NCBI GenBank assembly: GCA_934436245.1
Contig: CAKSAM010000039.1
Location: 1 to 21,505 of the forward strand
Direction of reading: 5' to 3'
From: an uncultured Acetatifactor sp.
Lineage (GTDB): Bacteria > Bacillota > Clostridia > Lachnospirales > Lachnospiraceae
DNA: 21,505 nucleotides
The position numbers and the translations under genes were made by a program. This document shows positions 14,362 through 21,505 of the stretch, in pieces. Below the pieces are notes generated by a model that saw only the letters and a program-made list of their open reading frames with translations, was not told the origin of the DNA and searched no databases. Positions within the stretch are counted from its first letter, which is position 1, and the number at the start of each line of letters is the position of its first letter.

Positions 14362-14928
14362 ATGAAAAATAAAATGATTTGTGCACTTTTAACTACTGTT
14401 ATGGTACTGTCTTTTGCTGCCTGCGGCAGTCAGGGAAACAGTACTGCTTCCCCGGAAAGCACCGTAACCTCCGAAAGCCAGACTACAGAAAGCAGTTCGG
14501 AAGTCTCCAACGTTTTAAGTTCTGCTGCTACGGAAACAGCCGCTGAAACGACCATTGCTTCCGATGCTGCTTCCGAAACATCTTATGAAGATAACTTTGC
14601 GGTTCCCACCGAGGATGCCGTGGCTTTCGCCAAGGAAATCCAGGCAGCGGTAGCCAATGAAGATCTGGAGGCTCTGGCTGATCTGACCCATTATCCGGTC
14701 TATGTATCTATTGCTGACGGCAGTGTCATCGAAAGCAAAGAAGATCTGATTGCTCTGGGTGCCGATAAAATCTTCACCGATGAAATGAAAGATTCTATCG
14801 CCAATGCCGGTCTGTCCGACTTAAGTCCCAGCATGGCAGGCTTTACTCTCTACAGTACCGGAGATGCCCCCAATATGATTTTCAGCGTACAGGACGGCAG
14901 ACTTGGTATCAGCGGCATGAACTATTAA
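14362..14928 (+). CDS. Putative lipoprotein of unknown function
   Basis: A 188-aa secreted lipoprotein. MKNKMICALLTTVMVLSFAACGS is a signal peptide with lipid-attachment Cys21, followed by a Ser/Thr/Glu-rich linker (about 22-80) and a small C-terminal domain (about 80-188) with the pattern AVANEDLEALADLTHYPVYVS...IESKEDLIALG...IFTDEMKDSI. The domain may be of the small alpha+beta (NTF2/cystatin-like) sort, but this is a guess. The start at 14362 is fixed by AGGAAAGGAG 8 bases upstream; the longer frame from 14257 would bury the signal peptide. It follows the right edge of the mobile element directly, and a terminator ends it. Confidence 0.8.
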   Translation: MKNKMICALLTTVMVLSFAACGSQGNSTASPESTVTSESQTTESSSEVSNVLSSAATETAAETTIASDAASETSYEDNFAVPTEDAVAFAKEIQAAVANEDLEALADLTHYPVYVSIADGSVIESKEDLIALGADKIFTDEMKDSIANAGLSDLSPSMAGFTLYSTGDAPNMIFSVQDGRLGISGMNY

Positions 14929-14968
14929 TTGCTGTATCTATTACAGGTAACCTGCTGCACTACATCAA

Positions 14969-15012
14969 AATACCTTCTGAGTACTGTTATTTTTACTCAG
15001 AAGGTATTTTTT
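14969..15012. terminator. Bidirectional terminator between the lipoprotein and RelQ genes
   Basis: AATACCTTCTGAGTA (14969-14983) is perfectly complementary to TACTCAGAAGGTATT (14994-15008) around a 10-base loop. TTTT follows on the plus strand and a short T-run on the minus strand, so it can serve both converging genes. Confidence 0.85.
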
Positions 15013-15018
15013 ATCCTT

Positions 15019-15687
15019 TTATGTAGTTTCCTTTTTAGCGCTTTCTTCTTCCCGTTTTTTACTGATTGCCAGAATCTCATCATTCAGTGAAAGCATTCTG
15101 GCATCCAGATCCGATACCATTCTGGCACATTCGACCAGCTCATTTTTAATATTCTCCGGGGCATCCCCCTCGAATTTATAATGTATCTTGTGCTCCAGAC
15201 TTGCCCAGAAGTCCATGGCTACTGTGCGGATCTGTACCTCTACTTTAGTATCAACGGTTCGATCCGATAAGTACACCGGAATACTTACAATCATATGATA
15301 ACTCTTGTACCCACTGGCCTTAGGATAGGTGATATAATCCTTTACCGCAATTACTTTGATATCTCTCTGATCACGGATCATATCTGCAATCCGGTAAATG
15401 TCAGATGTAAAAGAACATATAATACGAATGCCTGCAATATCGTTTATGTATTTCACCATATTATCTATGGTGGATTCCTGCCCATAACGTTTCAGCTTTT
15501 TTACAATACTTTCCGGAGTTTTAATACGTGCCTTGATATGTTCAATAGGATTATACTGATGTACATGCTGGAATTCGTCATTCAGTATCTGCATCTTCGT
15601 TTCCATCTGACGCAGTGCTGCACTGTATACCAGTGTGACCTCCTTCCAGCTGTCAACACCATCTCCGTTTTCAACCTTAAGTTCCAT
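15019..15687 (-). CDS. relQ: Small alarmone synthetase, RelQ/YjbM type
   Basis: Makes (p)ppGpp by transferring pyrophosphate from ATP to GTP or GDP, without the hydrolase or regulatory domains of long RelA/SpoT proteins. The 222-aa length matches the single-domain synthetases. Visible motifs: IEHIKARIKTPESIVKKLKR, INDIAGIRIICSF, the substrate-binding ASGYKSYHMIVSIPV, and VEVQIRTVAMDFWASLEHKIHYK. A charged helical C-terminus (about 180-222) fits the tetramer-forming tail of RelQ. A GAGG lies close to the ATG at 15687. It stands alone and converges with the lipoprotein gene. No clear promoter was found. Confidence 0.93.
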   Translation of the reverse strand: MELKVENGDGVDSWKEVTLVYSAALRQMETKMQILNDEFQHVHQYNPIEHIKARIKTPESIVKKLKRYGQESTIDNMVKYINDIAGIRIICSFTSDIYRIADMIRDQRDIKVIAVKDYITYPKASGYKSYHMIVSIPVYLSDRTVDTKVEVQIRTVAMDFWASLEHKIHYKFEGDAPENIKNELVECARMVSDLDARMLSLNDEILAISKKREEESAKKETT

Positions 15688-15797
15688 ACTACCTCACAAT
15701 CTTCTCTGCTATAGGATTTATCCATAGCAAGTTACATTTATTTCTATATTTCGCATATATCTTTACGTCATGAATGCTTTCCCTTACTATTTGAGAA

Positions 15798-15932
15798 TAA
15801 TTATATCGTGAGCTCACGAATTCGTGCTATCGCACTCTACATCCTGCTTCGCAGGATATTCGTTCGCTAATGAGCCCAGAAAAACAAATGTCTGCTTGCA
15901 GCCACTTGTTTTTCCTTGGGGCTAATTATATC
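15798..15932. repeat. Palindromic element flanked by 10-bp direct repeats
   Basis: TAATTATATC occurs at 15798-15807 and again at 15923-15932. Between them are packed palindromes: CGTGAGCTCACG and the overlapping CACGAATTCGTG, the hairpin ATCCTGC-TTC-GCAGGAT (about 15841-15857), and a long arm AGCCCAGAAAAACAA... pairing with ...TTGTTTTTCCTTGGGGCT (about 15873-15924) with a CTGC-TT-GCAG tip. No coding signal. The direct repeats look like a target duplication. The rest of 15688-16122 is AT-rich and holds only the promoter noted below. Confidence 0.65.
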
Positions 15933-16035
15933 ATATATTCTTTCAAAAATGTATAATTTTAACAAATCCTTTATTATTTTTTAAGATTGATTGGGCACTT
16001 TTATGGATACCCAACTGTATTTTATTCTATTTTAC

Positions 16036-16064
16036 TTGCAGGTATAACCGCTTCCTATTATAAT
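16036..16064 (+). promoter_or_regulatory. Candidate promoter of the glycosyltransferase operon
   Basis: A perfect -10 TATAAT (16059-16064) with TTGCAG (16036-16041) 17 bp upstream. Transcription would start near 16071, about 50 bases before the first gene. The -35 is weak. Confidence 0.5.
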
Positions 16065-16122
16065 TTATTAGATAAGCATCATATTTAGAGCAGTTGAGAC
16101 GGGAAACATAAGGAGAAGAGCG

Positions 16123-16848
16123 GTGAATGATTCACTTTATATTGTAATGCCGGCCTATAATGAGGTTGAAAATATTAAAAAAATAATTGATGATTGGTAT
16201 CCTATCTTATCAGGGAAATCTGACAATTCCAGACTTATTATTGCCGATTACGGAAGTAATGACGGAACCCATGAATTATTGCAGCAATTATGCCGGAATT
16301 ATCCTAAACTGGAGATTTTGCAAACAGATAATCAATATCATGGGCCTAAATTAATCGCACTGTATGATTATGCAATTAAACAAGGCATCGACTATGTCTT
16401 CCAGACCGATTCCGACAATCAGACGGATCCGGCTGAATTTGAGGCATTCTGGCAGCAAAGAAATCTATATGATGGTATCTTTGGCAACAGAACCGTACGA
16501 GGCGATGGAAAAGACAGAGCTTTCGTGGAACAAGTAGTCTGCCTGTTATTAAGGCTGTACTTTGGTGTAAAAATACCGGATGCCAACGCTCCTTTCCGGC
16601 TGATGCATTGTAATACTTTGAAAAAATATCTGTATAAATTACCCAAAGATTACAATCTTCCTAATATAATGTTGGCAACCTATTATGTATATTACAATGA
16701 AAAATGTTGTTTCAGAGAAATTACTTTTAAACCAAGAATCGCAGGAAATAACTCTGTCAATATACCGAAAATCATTAAAATCGGCTGGAAATCTCTGGGA
16801 GATTTCTACTCTCTGAAACAAGGTATGACAAAGGAGAAAAACAATTGA
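16123..16848 (+). CDS. GT2 family glycosyltransferase, polyprenyl-phosphate sugar synthase type
   Basis: A 241-aa GT-A fold transferase. LYIVMPAYNEVENIKKIIDDW is the nucleotide-sugar binding start, IADYGSNDGT follows, and FQTDSDNQTDP holds the DxD-type metal site. The later FGNRTVRGDGKDR and APFRLMH segments also fit dolichol/polyprenyl-phosphate mannosyltransferase-like enzymes, which load a sugar on a lipid carrier at the inner membrane face. No membrane helix is seen. The start is GTG at 16123, with AAGGAG about 7 bases upstream. It overlaps the next gene by 4 bases, and its probable product would be the donor for the GT-C proteins downstream (inference). Confidence 0.88.
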   Translation: MNDSLYIVMPAYNEVENIKKIIDDWYPILSGKSDNSRLIIADYGSNDGTHELLQQLCRNYPKLEILQTDNQYHGPKLIALYDYAIKQGIDYVFQTDSDNQTDPAEFEAFWQQRNLYDGIFGNRTVRGDGKDRAFVEQVVCLLLRLYFGVKIPDANAPFRLMHCNTLKKYLYKLPKDYNLPNIMLATYYVYYNEKCCFREITFKPRIAGNNSVNIPKIIKIGWKSLGDFYSLKQGMTKEKNN

Positions 16849-18305
16849 AAAAGAAACTGGATTACACAATAGTGCTTATTTTTTCTGTCATAGTCTCATT
16901 TATATTTTTACTCTCCAGCCCTTTGCATCCCTGGAATAACTATGATATCGAAACGGACTCCAGTGTATTCAAAACCGTTACCATGATGATGGGAAAAGGT
17001 TACATGCCCTACAGAGATACTTTCGACCATAAAGGGCCTCTTTTATACATTATTAATCTGTTAGGCGATCGGTTTTCTTCCTATCGCGGCGTGTGGATCG
17101 TAGAATTTCTTTTTATGATTGTAACAGTATTTATGCTGTATAAAATATCCAGAATATCATGTGGTTTATGGGAATCACTGGTAACCGCCATTGCTTCACT
17201 AAGCCTGCTCTATCAATTTTTTGAAGGCGGCAATCTGGTAGAAGAATACGCTATGTGTTTTATTGCAATCAGTCTGTTCATTTTTCTGGACTATCTGGCA
17301 AACAATCACGTAACACGCTTCCGGCTAGTCATTTGTGGGGCAACCTTTGCCGGAACGCTTCTGCTAAGACCAAATATGATTCCTGTATGGGTCGTAATGT
17401 GCCTGACAATTTTAATAAAAGTATGCTCTGAAAAGGATTGGAAGAATCTGAAGTCCTTTATTCTCTACTTCTGTCTTGGCAGCCTGTTGGTAATTGTTCC
17501 AATCATGTTATGGCTTATATTAAAAAATGATTTTTCCTATTTCTGGGATGCATACATTGTTTTCAACTTTGAATATACTTCCGACTCTTCTTTGAGCGAA
17601 ATGTGGTGTGTATTTTTCTTTTTCTTTAATCATACCATTTTTTATATTGCCTTTTTGGCACAAATATATCTTTTGAAAGCAGAAAATAAGTGGCTGAATT
17701 ATGCTCACTTACTTTGCATGCTTGTTACCTTTTTTTCCATAAGTTTTTCAGGAAATGACTACAAACATTACGGAATGGTATTGATTCCCCTTATCACTTA
17801 CCCTATTTCCGGTATTTTCAGTCAAATACGGACAATTAAGACTGTTGAAGTAAAACATGTACTTTCAATGTTGGTAACTTTGTACTTTGTTGTAACTTTG
17901 ATCATGCCATACTGGGAGGATACAATTCAGGATCTTCCACCGAGATATAATTCCAGAAGTATCGATAAAATATCGGAAACTGCACAGACCGTTGCAAGTT
18001 ATGTTGAAAGCAATACAGCAGAAGATGACTATATCTCCGTGTATGGAAACTGGGATTTCATTTATATACTGAGTGGAAGAAAACATGCCACCCGATATTC
18101 TTATCAATTTCCGATAGGTACGGTACGCCCGGGAATCATGAATGAATATATATCAGAGTTAACAGAAGTCCAGCCTCCGGTCATTGTCATACAATCCGGA
18201 CATTTTGACGATACTATAAGCACGTTTCTGACAGAAAATAATTATAAGCTGGCATGGGCCGAAAACGATGACGCAATAACCGGAGCTTCTGTATACACAA
18301 AATGA
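16845..18305 (+). CDS. GT-C type membrane glycosyltransferase
   Basis: A 486-aa polytopic protein with about ten hydrophobic helices and a soluble C-terminal part (about 370-486). After the first helix comes the acidic loop NNYDIETDSSVFKTVTMMMGKGYMPYRDTFDHKGPLLYIIN, resembling the first outer loop of GT39/ArnT-like enzymes, where the acidic residues are catalytic and the donor is a polyprenyl-phosphate sugar. It would glycosylate a wall polymer, lipid or protein on the outer face; the acceptor is unknown. The start is TTG at 16845, with AAGGAG 8 bases upstream, overlapping the previous gene's stop as TTGA. Confidence 0.82.
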   Translation: MKKKLDYTIVLIFSVIVSFIFLLSSPLHPWNNYDIETDSSVFKTVTMMMGKGYMPYRDTFDHKGPLLYIINLLGDRFSSYRGVWIVEFLFMIVTVFMLYKISRISCGLWESLVTAIASLSLLYQFFEGGNLVEEYAMCFIAISLFIFLDYLANNHVTRFRLVICGATFAGTLLLRPNMIPVWVVMCLTILIKVCSEKDWKNLKSFILYFCLGSLLVIVPIMLWLILKNDFSYFWDAYIVFNFEYTSDSSLSEMWCVFFFFFNHTIFYIAFLAQIYLLKAENKWLNYAHLLCMLVTFFSISFSGNDYKHYGMVLIPLITYPISGIFSQIRTIKTVEVKHVLSMLVTLYFVVTLIMPYWEDTIQDLPPRYNSRSIDKISETAQTVASYVESNTAEDDYISVYGNWDFIYILSGRKHATRYSYQFPIGTVRPGIMNEYISELTEVQPPVIVIQSGHFDDTISTFLTENNYKLAWAENDDAITGASVYTK

Positions 18306-18373
18306 TCGTAATCATCCAGATCTCATCCACAAAATCACTCTTTCAGAGTTTTTAATCAGCAAGGAGATTTTCT

Positions 18374-18640
18374 ATGTTCCGCATGTGGGCTAAAGTATTT
18401 AAAAATAATCATATGTTACGGGATACCTGTATTGAAGACTGCAGCGACGACACACGTACCCACAAGGTTTTTCATTCCTTAGAGGAGGTATGCCACCAGT
18501 TTGATCTAGGCATCCCTATTTGGCTTGATATCAATATTTCTGACTTCAAGCGTCATAACAAAACACGTTTTACCCAGGACAGTTTTGTAGAATCCATTGA
18601 CTTTGATTACCTGGAAATACAAATTATAGAGGAAGATTAA
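18374..18640 (+). CDS. Small conserved protein of unknown function
   Basis: An 88-aa soluble acidic protein starting MFRMWAKVFKNNHMLRDTCIED and ending FDYLEIQIIEED. I recall similar small proteins as widespread in Lachnospiraceae, but know of no function. The middle carries KVFHSLEEVCHQFDLGIPIWLDINISDFKRHNKTRF. AAGGAG sits about 7 bases before the ATG. A weak stem (ACTCT/AGAGT, 18337-18349, followed by TTTT) lies in the 68-bp gap before it, so it could be partly uncoupled from the GT genes. The next gene starts 3 bases after its stop. Confidence 0.8.
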   Translation: MFRMWAKVFKNNHMLRDTCIEDCSDDTRTHKVFHSLEEVCHQFDLGIPIWLDINISDFKRHNKTRFTQDSFVESIDFDYLEIQIIEED

Positions 18641-18642
18641 AT

Positions 18643-20370
18643 ATGGACAGTACTTGCACAATTAAAAAGAAAAACATCCTGCCTGAATTATGGCATAATG
18701 CATGGAAATATTTACTTTTGGCTGCTTCTCTGGCTGCTACAGTAAAAATTATATTTTTCGGTTTTGATATTGATGAGCAGTATGCGGTGTCTATGGCCTA
18801 TCGCATGGTTCGGGGAGATCGGATGTTTTTGGAAATGTGGGAGCCTCATCAGACTTCCGCTTTCTTTTCTGCAGCATTTTTATGGTTATTTGTGCATATT
18901 ACAGGCAGTTTTTCCTACTCTGTACTTTTTCTCCGCTGTGTAGGGGTTCTTATGCAATTATTCATCAGTCTTTTCTTTTATACTACCTTTTTGAAATTTT
19001 CGTCAGAAAATACAGCTTTTGCTGTTGCTGTTTTTTATTATAATATTATTCCGAAAAACAGTCCTGTCCCTGATTTTTCCAATATGCTTTTATGGTTCAG
19101 TGCACTTATGTTTCTTTGTCTCCTGCGTTTTTCCTCTACGGAATCCACAAATTGGAAAAACACCCTTTTCTGGCTCTTTTTAAGTGGCGTTTGCACCTCT
19201 GCCCTTATTCTCTCATACCCCACCTGCCTGTTCGTCATAATTCCAGTAATTATTGGCATATGCAATACCTCGTCTCGCCATAACGTACTCCGGAATGTTA
19301 TGTTCTATCTGTTAACCTGCATACTTTGTGGCATTACCTGGTTAGCTTACTTTCTGTCCCACATGTCTTTTTCCAGTTTTTACAGTGGAGTAACCGCTAT
19401 GTTTTCAGATGGATCCCACTCCTCTTCGCTTACTGATAAGATCCTAAATAATTTTTCTTATCTCAGAGATGTGATACCCTACATTTTCATCGCAGTACTT
19501 ATTGCTTTTATTTTATGGAAAGCAGCCGATTTTATATCAAAAAGGGAATTCAATTATTATCTTTGTTTGCTTATTGTATTTGCTGCTGAACAATTATGGA
19601 TCTGGTATCGTATGCAAAAGAGACTAAATTATCCAGGAATTTTGTCTTTCTTTTTGTTATTTCTTTCCTTTCGTTATTATCATAGTACCAGAAAAAAAAC
19701 CTCTGAAAAAAGAACATTATATCCTTCCCTTTATTTTTTTGGAAGTATTTCCTCACTGTTTCTTCTTTTAGGCAGCTTTTTAGCAAGTAATACACAGCTT
19801 TATGAATCCATCGGCTATATAACGATTGGTATTATTGTATTTTTATATCTGCTGGGCAATCAGCAAAACGAGAACTCTGCTTTGTGGAAAATTGTCATTT
19901 TCAGTATCATTGGTGTTGCCATACTCCATAAAGGCTTTTATATTTCTCATATGTACGGACATGATACTATATTCGTTTCCCGGCAAAAAGCGGAATCCGG
20001 TCCCATGTCCGGAATTTATGGTCGTTATTCCGATGGGTATGAATATAATCTTCGAAACGAAATAATGCATACATATGTTGCCGACGGCAGCAAAGTACTC
20101 CTTGTCAGCAATAAAACGATCGCCTATCTGCAAGGAAATTATGAAGTATGCAATTATTCTACCATCAGTACTCCTACAATTGATGAACAGCTATTTACAT
20201 ATTGGAGACTATATCCTGATAAAAGACCGGAATATATCCTATGGGATACCATTGCAGAAGGATATATCGCATCCGATCAGGACATCAACAACCGCCTGTT
20301 ATCAGATGCCGAATTACTTGTAGATAATGGTGATTTCTTAATTTATAAGGTCTCACCAAATTCTTTTTGA
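18643..20370 (+). CDS. Second GT-C type membrane glycosyltransferase
   Basis: A 575-aa polytopic membrane protein with roughly a dozen helices and a C-terminal soluble domain (about 440-575). The first outer loop, FGFDIDEQYAVSMAYRMVRGDRMFLEMWEPHQTSAFF, has the acidic pair and the layout of GT39/GT83-like enzymes and parallels the loop of the GT-C gene upstream (both have D-I-x-x-D/E-x, a short helix, then R-G-D/K-G-Y and an aromatic/His/Gln or Lys segment). It therefore likely uses a lipid-linked sugar donor. GAGGAAG precedes the ATG at 18643. Last gene of the operon; no good terminator is seen after it. Strongly AT-rich compared with the flanking genes, which suggests acquisition of the cluster. 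Confidence 0.8.
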   Translation: MDSTCTIKKKNILPELWHNAWKYLLLAASLAATVKIIFFGFDIDEQYAVSMAYRMVRGDRMFLEMWEPHQTSAFFSAAFLWLFVHITGSFSYSVLFLRCVGVLMQLFISLFFYTTFLKFSSENTAFAVAVFYYNIIPKNSPVPDFSNMLLWFSALMFLCLLRFSSTESTNWKNTLFWLFLSGVCTSALILSYPTCLFVIIPVIIGICNTSSRHNVLRNVMFYLLTCILCGITWLAYFLSHMSFSSFYSGVTAMFSDGSHSSSLTDKILNNFSYLRDVIPYIFIAVLIAFILWKAADFISKREFNYYLCLLIVFAAEQLWIWYRMQKRLNYPGILSFFLLFLSFRYYHSTRKKTSEKRTLYPSLYFFGSISSLFLLLGSFLASNTQLYESIGYITIGIIVFLYLLGNQQNENSALWKIVIFSIIGVAILHKGFYISHMYGHDTIFVSRQKAESGPMSGIYGRYSDGYEYNLRNEIMHTYVADGSKVLLVSNKTIAYLQGNYEVCNYSTISTPTIDEQLFTYWRLYPDKRPEYILWDTIAEGYIASDQDINNRLLSDAELLVDNGDFLIYKVSPNSF

Positions 20371-20399
20371 TACTTTTTTCCTAAAAGCAATTCTATATA

Positions 20400-20428
20400 T
20401 TGACTTTTCTATTTTTCTGATGTAGTAT
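20400..20428 (+). promoter_or_regulatory. Candidate promoter of the hemolysin III-like gene
   Basis: TTGACT (20400-20405) and TAGTAT (20423-20428) are 17 bp apart. A small hairpin GTAGTTT/AAACTAC (about 20443-20459) lies in the leader that would follow. A lone TATAAT at 20509-20514 is an alternative -10 without a good -35. Confidence 0.45.
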
Positions 20429-20582
20429 TCATCTTGTTAGATGTAGTTTCGAAAACTACTTAAAATGGTTTTTGGAAACATGTATTCTTCTTTACTTAAA
20501 GTACAAACTATAATTTAACAGAGAATTCTGTTTGTCCATAAAAGCAGTAACCAAAAAGTCATCAGAAAAAGGAGGAGTTATT

Positions 20583-21233
20583 ATGCAGATTACTATAAGA
20601 GAACCGGGAAGTGCTATTACCCATTTTATTGCCATGATGATGGCAGTGTTCGCAGCAGTGCCGCTGTTAGTGAAAGCCGGTATGCAGTCCGGTCAGGAGA
20701 ATTTTCTGGCAATGGCTATTTTCATGGGCAGTATGATCCTGTTGTACGGCGCCAGCGCCACTTATCATTCCGTAGATCTCACCGGAAAAAGTCTCAGAGT
20801 CTTCCGGAAACTGGATCACATGATGATCTTTGTATTGATTGCCGGTTCTTACACACCGGTGTGCCTCATTGTATTAGGTGGTAAGCTGGGATATACGCTG
20901 CTTGCACTGGTCTGGGGCATCGCTGCTCTGGGCATGATTGTAAAAGCCTGCTGGATCACCTGTCCCAAGTGGTTTTCCTCTGTAATCTACATTGCCATGG
21001 GTTGGGTATGTGTTCTGGTATTCGGATCTTTGTTGAAGACTCTGTCCACACCCGCTTTCCTCTGGCTGTTGGCCGGCGGCATCATTTACACTGTGGGCGG
21101 TGTCATCTATGCCCTGAAGCTGCCGATCTTCAATGCGAAACATAAGTTCTTCGGCTCCCATGAAGTGTTCCACCTTTTTGTTATGGGCGGAAGTATCTGT
21201 CATTTCATTTTTATGTATTTGTATGTAGCGTAA
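20583..21233 (+). CDS. trhA: Hemolysin III / PAQR family membrane protein
   Basis: A 216-aa seven-helix membrane protein of the hemolysin III (YqfA/TrhA, PAQR) family; bacterial members have been linked to membrane homeostasis rather than true hemolysis. Visible family blocks: EPGSAITHFIAMMMAV at the N-terminus, LLYGASATYHSVD (His), FRKLDHMMIFVLIAGSYTPVC (Asp-His), and the C-terminal SHEVFHLFVMGGSICHFIFM with two His for the metal site. The start at 20583 is set by AAGGAGGAG 6-8 bases upstream; the longer frame from 20532 starts at TTG without a ribosome binding site. Its stop codon TAA (21231-21233) coincides with the first bases of the repeat element that follows. Confidence 0.92.
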   Translation: MQITIREPGSAITHFIAMMMAVFAAVPLLVKAGMQSGQENFLAMAIFMGSMILLYGASATYHSVDLTGKSLRVFRKLDHMMIFVLIAGSYTPVCLIVLGGKLGYTLLALVWGIAALGMIVKACWITCPKWFSSVIYIAMGWVCVLVFGSLLKTLSTPAFLWLLAGGIIYTVGGVIYALKLPIFNAKHKFFGSHEVFHLFVMGGSICHFIFMYLYVA

Positions 21234-21426
21234 CTTGAGAGTTACGAGCCATGCAAAGTCAAAACAGAAACAGCGATCTGGGAGCTTGCTCACAAGTCGC
21301 TGTTTTTGTTTTTGGCTTTATAAGGCGACAGCCGTCAATGAAATAAATGTGGAGCGCCCTTTGCGACACATTTATGAATTGAGTGCATGGCTCGTAACGT
21401 AGGATTGCCGTAGACCGGACGAACGC
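21231..21426 (+). repeat. Multi-arm palindromic element, type 2, complete copy
   Basis: It begins with TAACTTGAGAGTTA (a small hairpin). The closing stem is GTTACGAGCCATGCA (21241-21255) with TGCATGGCTCGTAAC (21384-21398), perfect over 15 bp. Inside are a long arm from about 21257 to 21319 (core CAGCGA/TCGCTG, tip GAGC-TT-GCTC), the small GGC-GACA-GCC hairpin (21324-21333) and the arm ATAAATGTG (21343-21351) with CACATTTAT (21367-21375). The tail CGTAGG...GACGAACGC ends at 21426. The inverted copy lies at 2900-3114. Nothing recognisable follows from 21427 to 21505. Confidence 0.8.
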
Positions 21427-21505
21427 CCACGGCGAACGGAACATCCTTCCTCGATGTAAGGTCTCCCGGTGGGAATTTTCTGACGAAAAGTGAGTAGCGG
21501 TTCTA

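Noticed and set aside
15295..15714. 139-codon plus-strand ORF
   Set aside because: Antisense to the clear RelQ-type synthetase gene.
21234..21505. New gene at the right edge
   Set aside because: The open frames here lie within the repeat element; the last 80 bases show no start with a ribosome binding site.

Overview
The window looks like chromosomal DNA of a gut-type Clostridia species, most likely Lachnospiraceae. This is an inference from the set of families (C69 dipeptidase, cytoplasmic GH28 and GH27 hydrolases, a MarR/MATE drug-efflux pair, an IS30 transposase of the Firmicutes type, and small conserved proteins I associate with that family), from the strong AGGAGG-type ribosome binding sites, from TTGACA/TATAAT promoters and from moderate GC. 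No rRNA, tRNA or CRISPR array was seen.

Layout. 1-347: a glycine riboswitch with its promoter on the minus strand (its gene lies off the left edge), divergent from a membrane-bound diguanylate cyclase (348-2018). 2019-3312: about 1.3 kb without a gene, filled with structured repeats: a multi-arm palindromic element, part of a second, a nine-unit 51-bp tandem array of hairpins, a further complete multi-arm element in inverted orientation, and a 15-bp inverted repeat. 3313-5204: a minus-strand MarR regulator and MATE exporter in an overlapping two-gene operon with a consensus promoter and a palindromic operator. 5225-8183: C69 dipeptidase and GH28 pectin-oligomer hydrolase, both minus. 8322-9405: tRNA-dihydrouridine synthase (plus), converging on a transglutaminase-like protein (9427-10482, minus). 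10786-12229: GH27 alpha-galactosidase coupled to a small zinc-finger-like protein, closed by a very strong terminator. 12220-14246: an IS30 insertion lying inside an outer inverted repeat; its transposase is interrupted by an in-frame amber codon and it carries a second, overlapping small ORF. 14362-14928: lipoprotein. 15019-15687: small alarmone synthetase (RelQ type, minus). 15798-15932: a palindromic element flanked by 10-bp direct repeats. 16036-20370: an AT-rich operon with a GT2 glycosyltransferase of the polyprenyl-phosphate-sugar synthase type, two polytopic GT-C-like membrane proteins, and a small conserved protein between them. 20583-21233: hemolysin III/PAQR family protein, whose stop codon coincides with the edge of another copy of the multi-arm element (21231-21426).

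How it fits together. Sugar use (GH28, GH27), peptide use (C69) and a surface-glycan type operon (GT2 plus GT-C) sit among housekeeping and stress genes (Dus, RelQ, riboswitch, diguanylate cyclase). The most unusual content is the non-coding repeat DNA. Three complete copies and one partial copy of a multi-arm element share one layout although the paired bases differ, so the pairing rather than the sequence seems to be conserved. I did not find a complete new protein-based system; the best candidates for something undescribed are this repeat family, the hairpin tandem array and the second ORF of the IS30 element.
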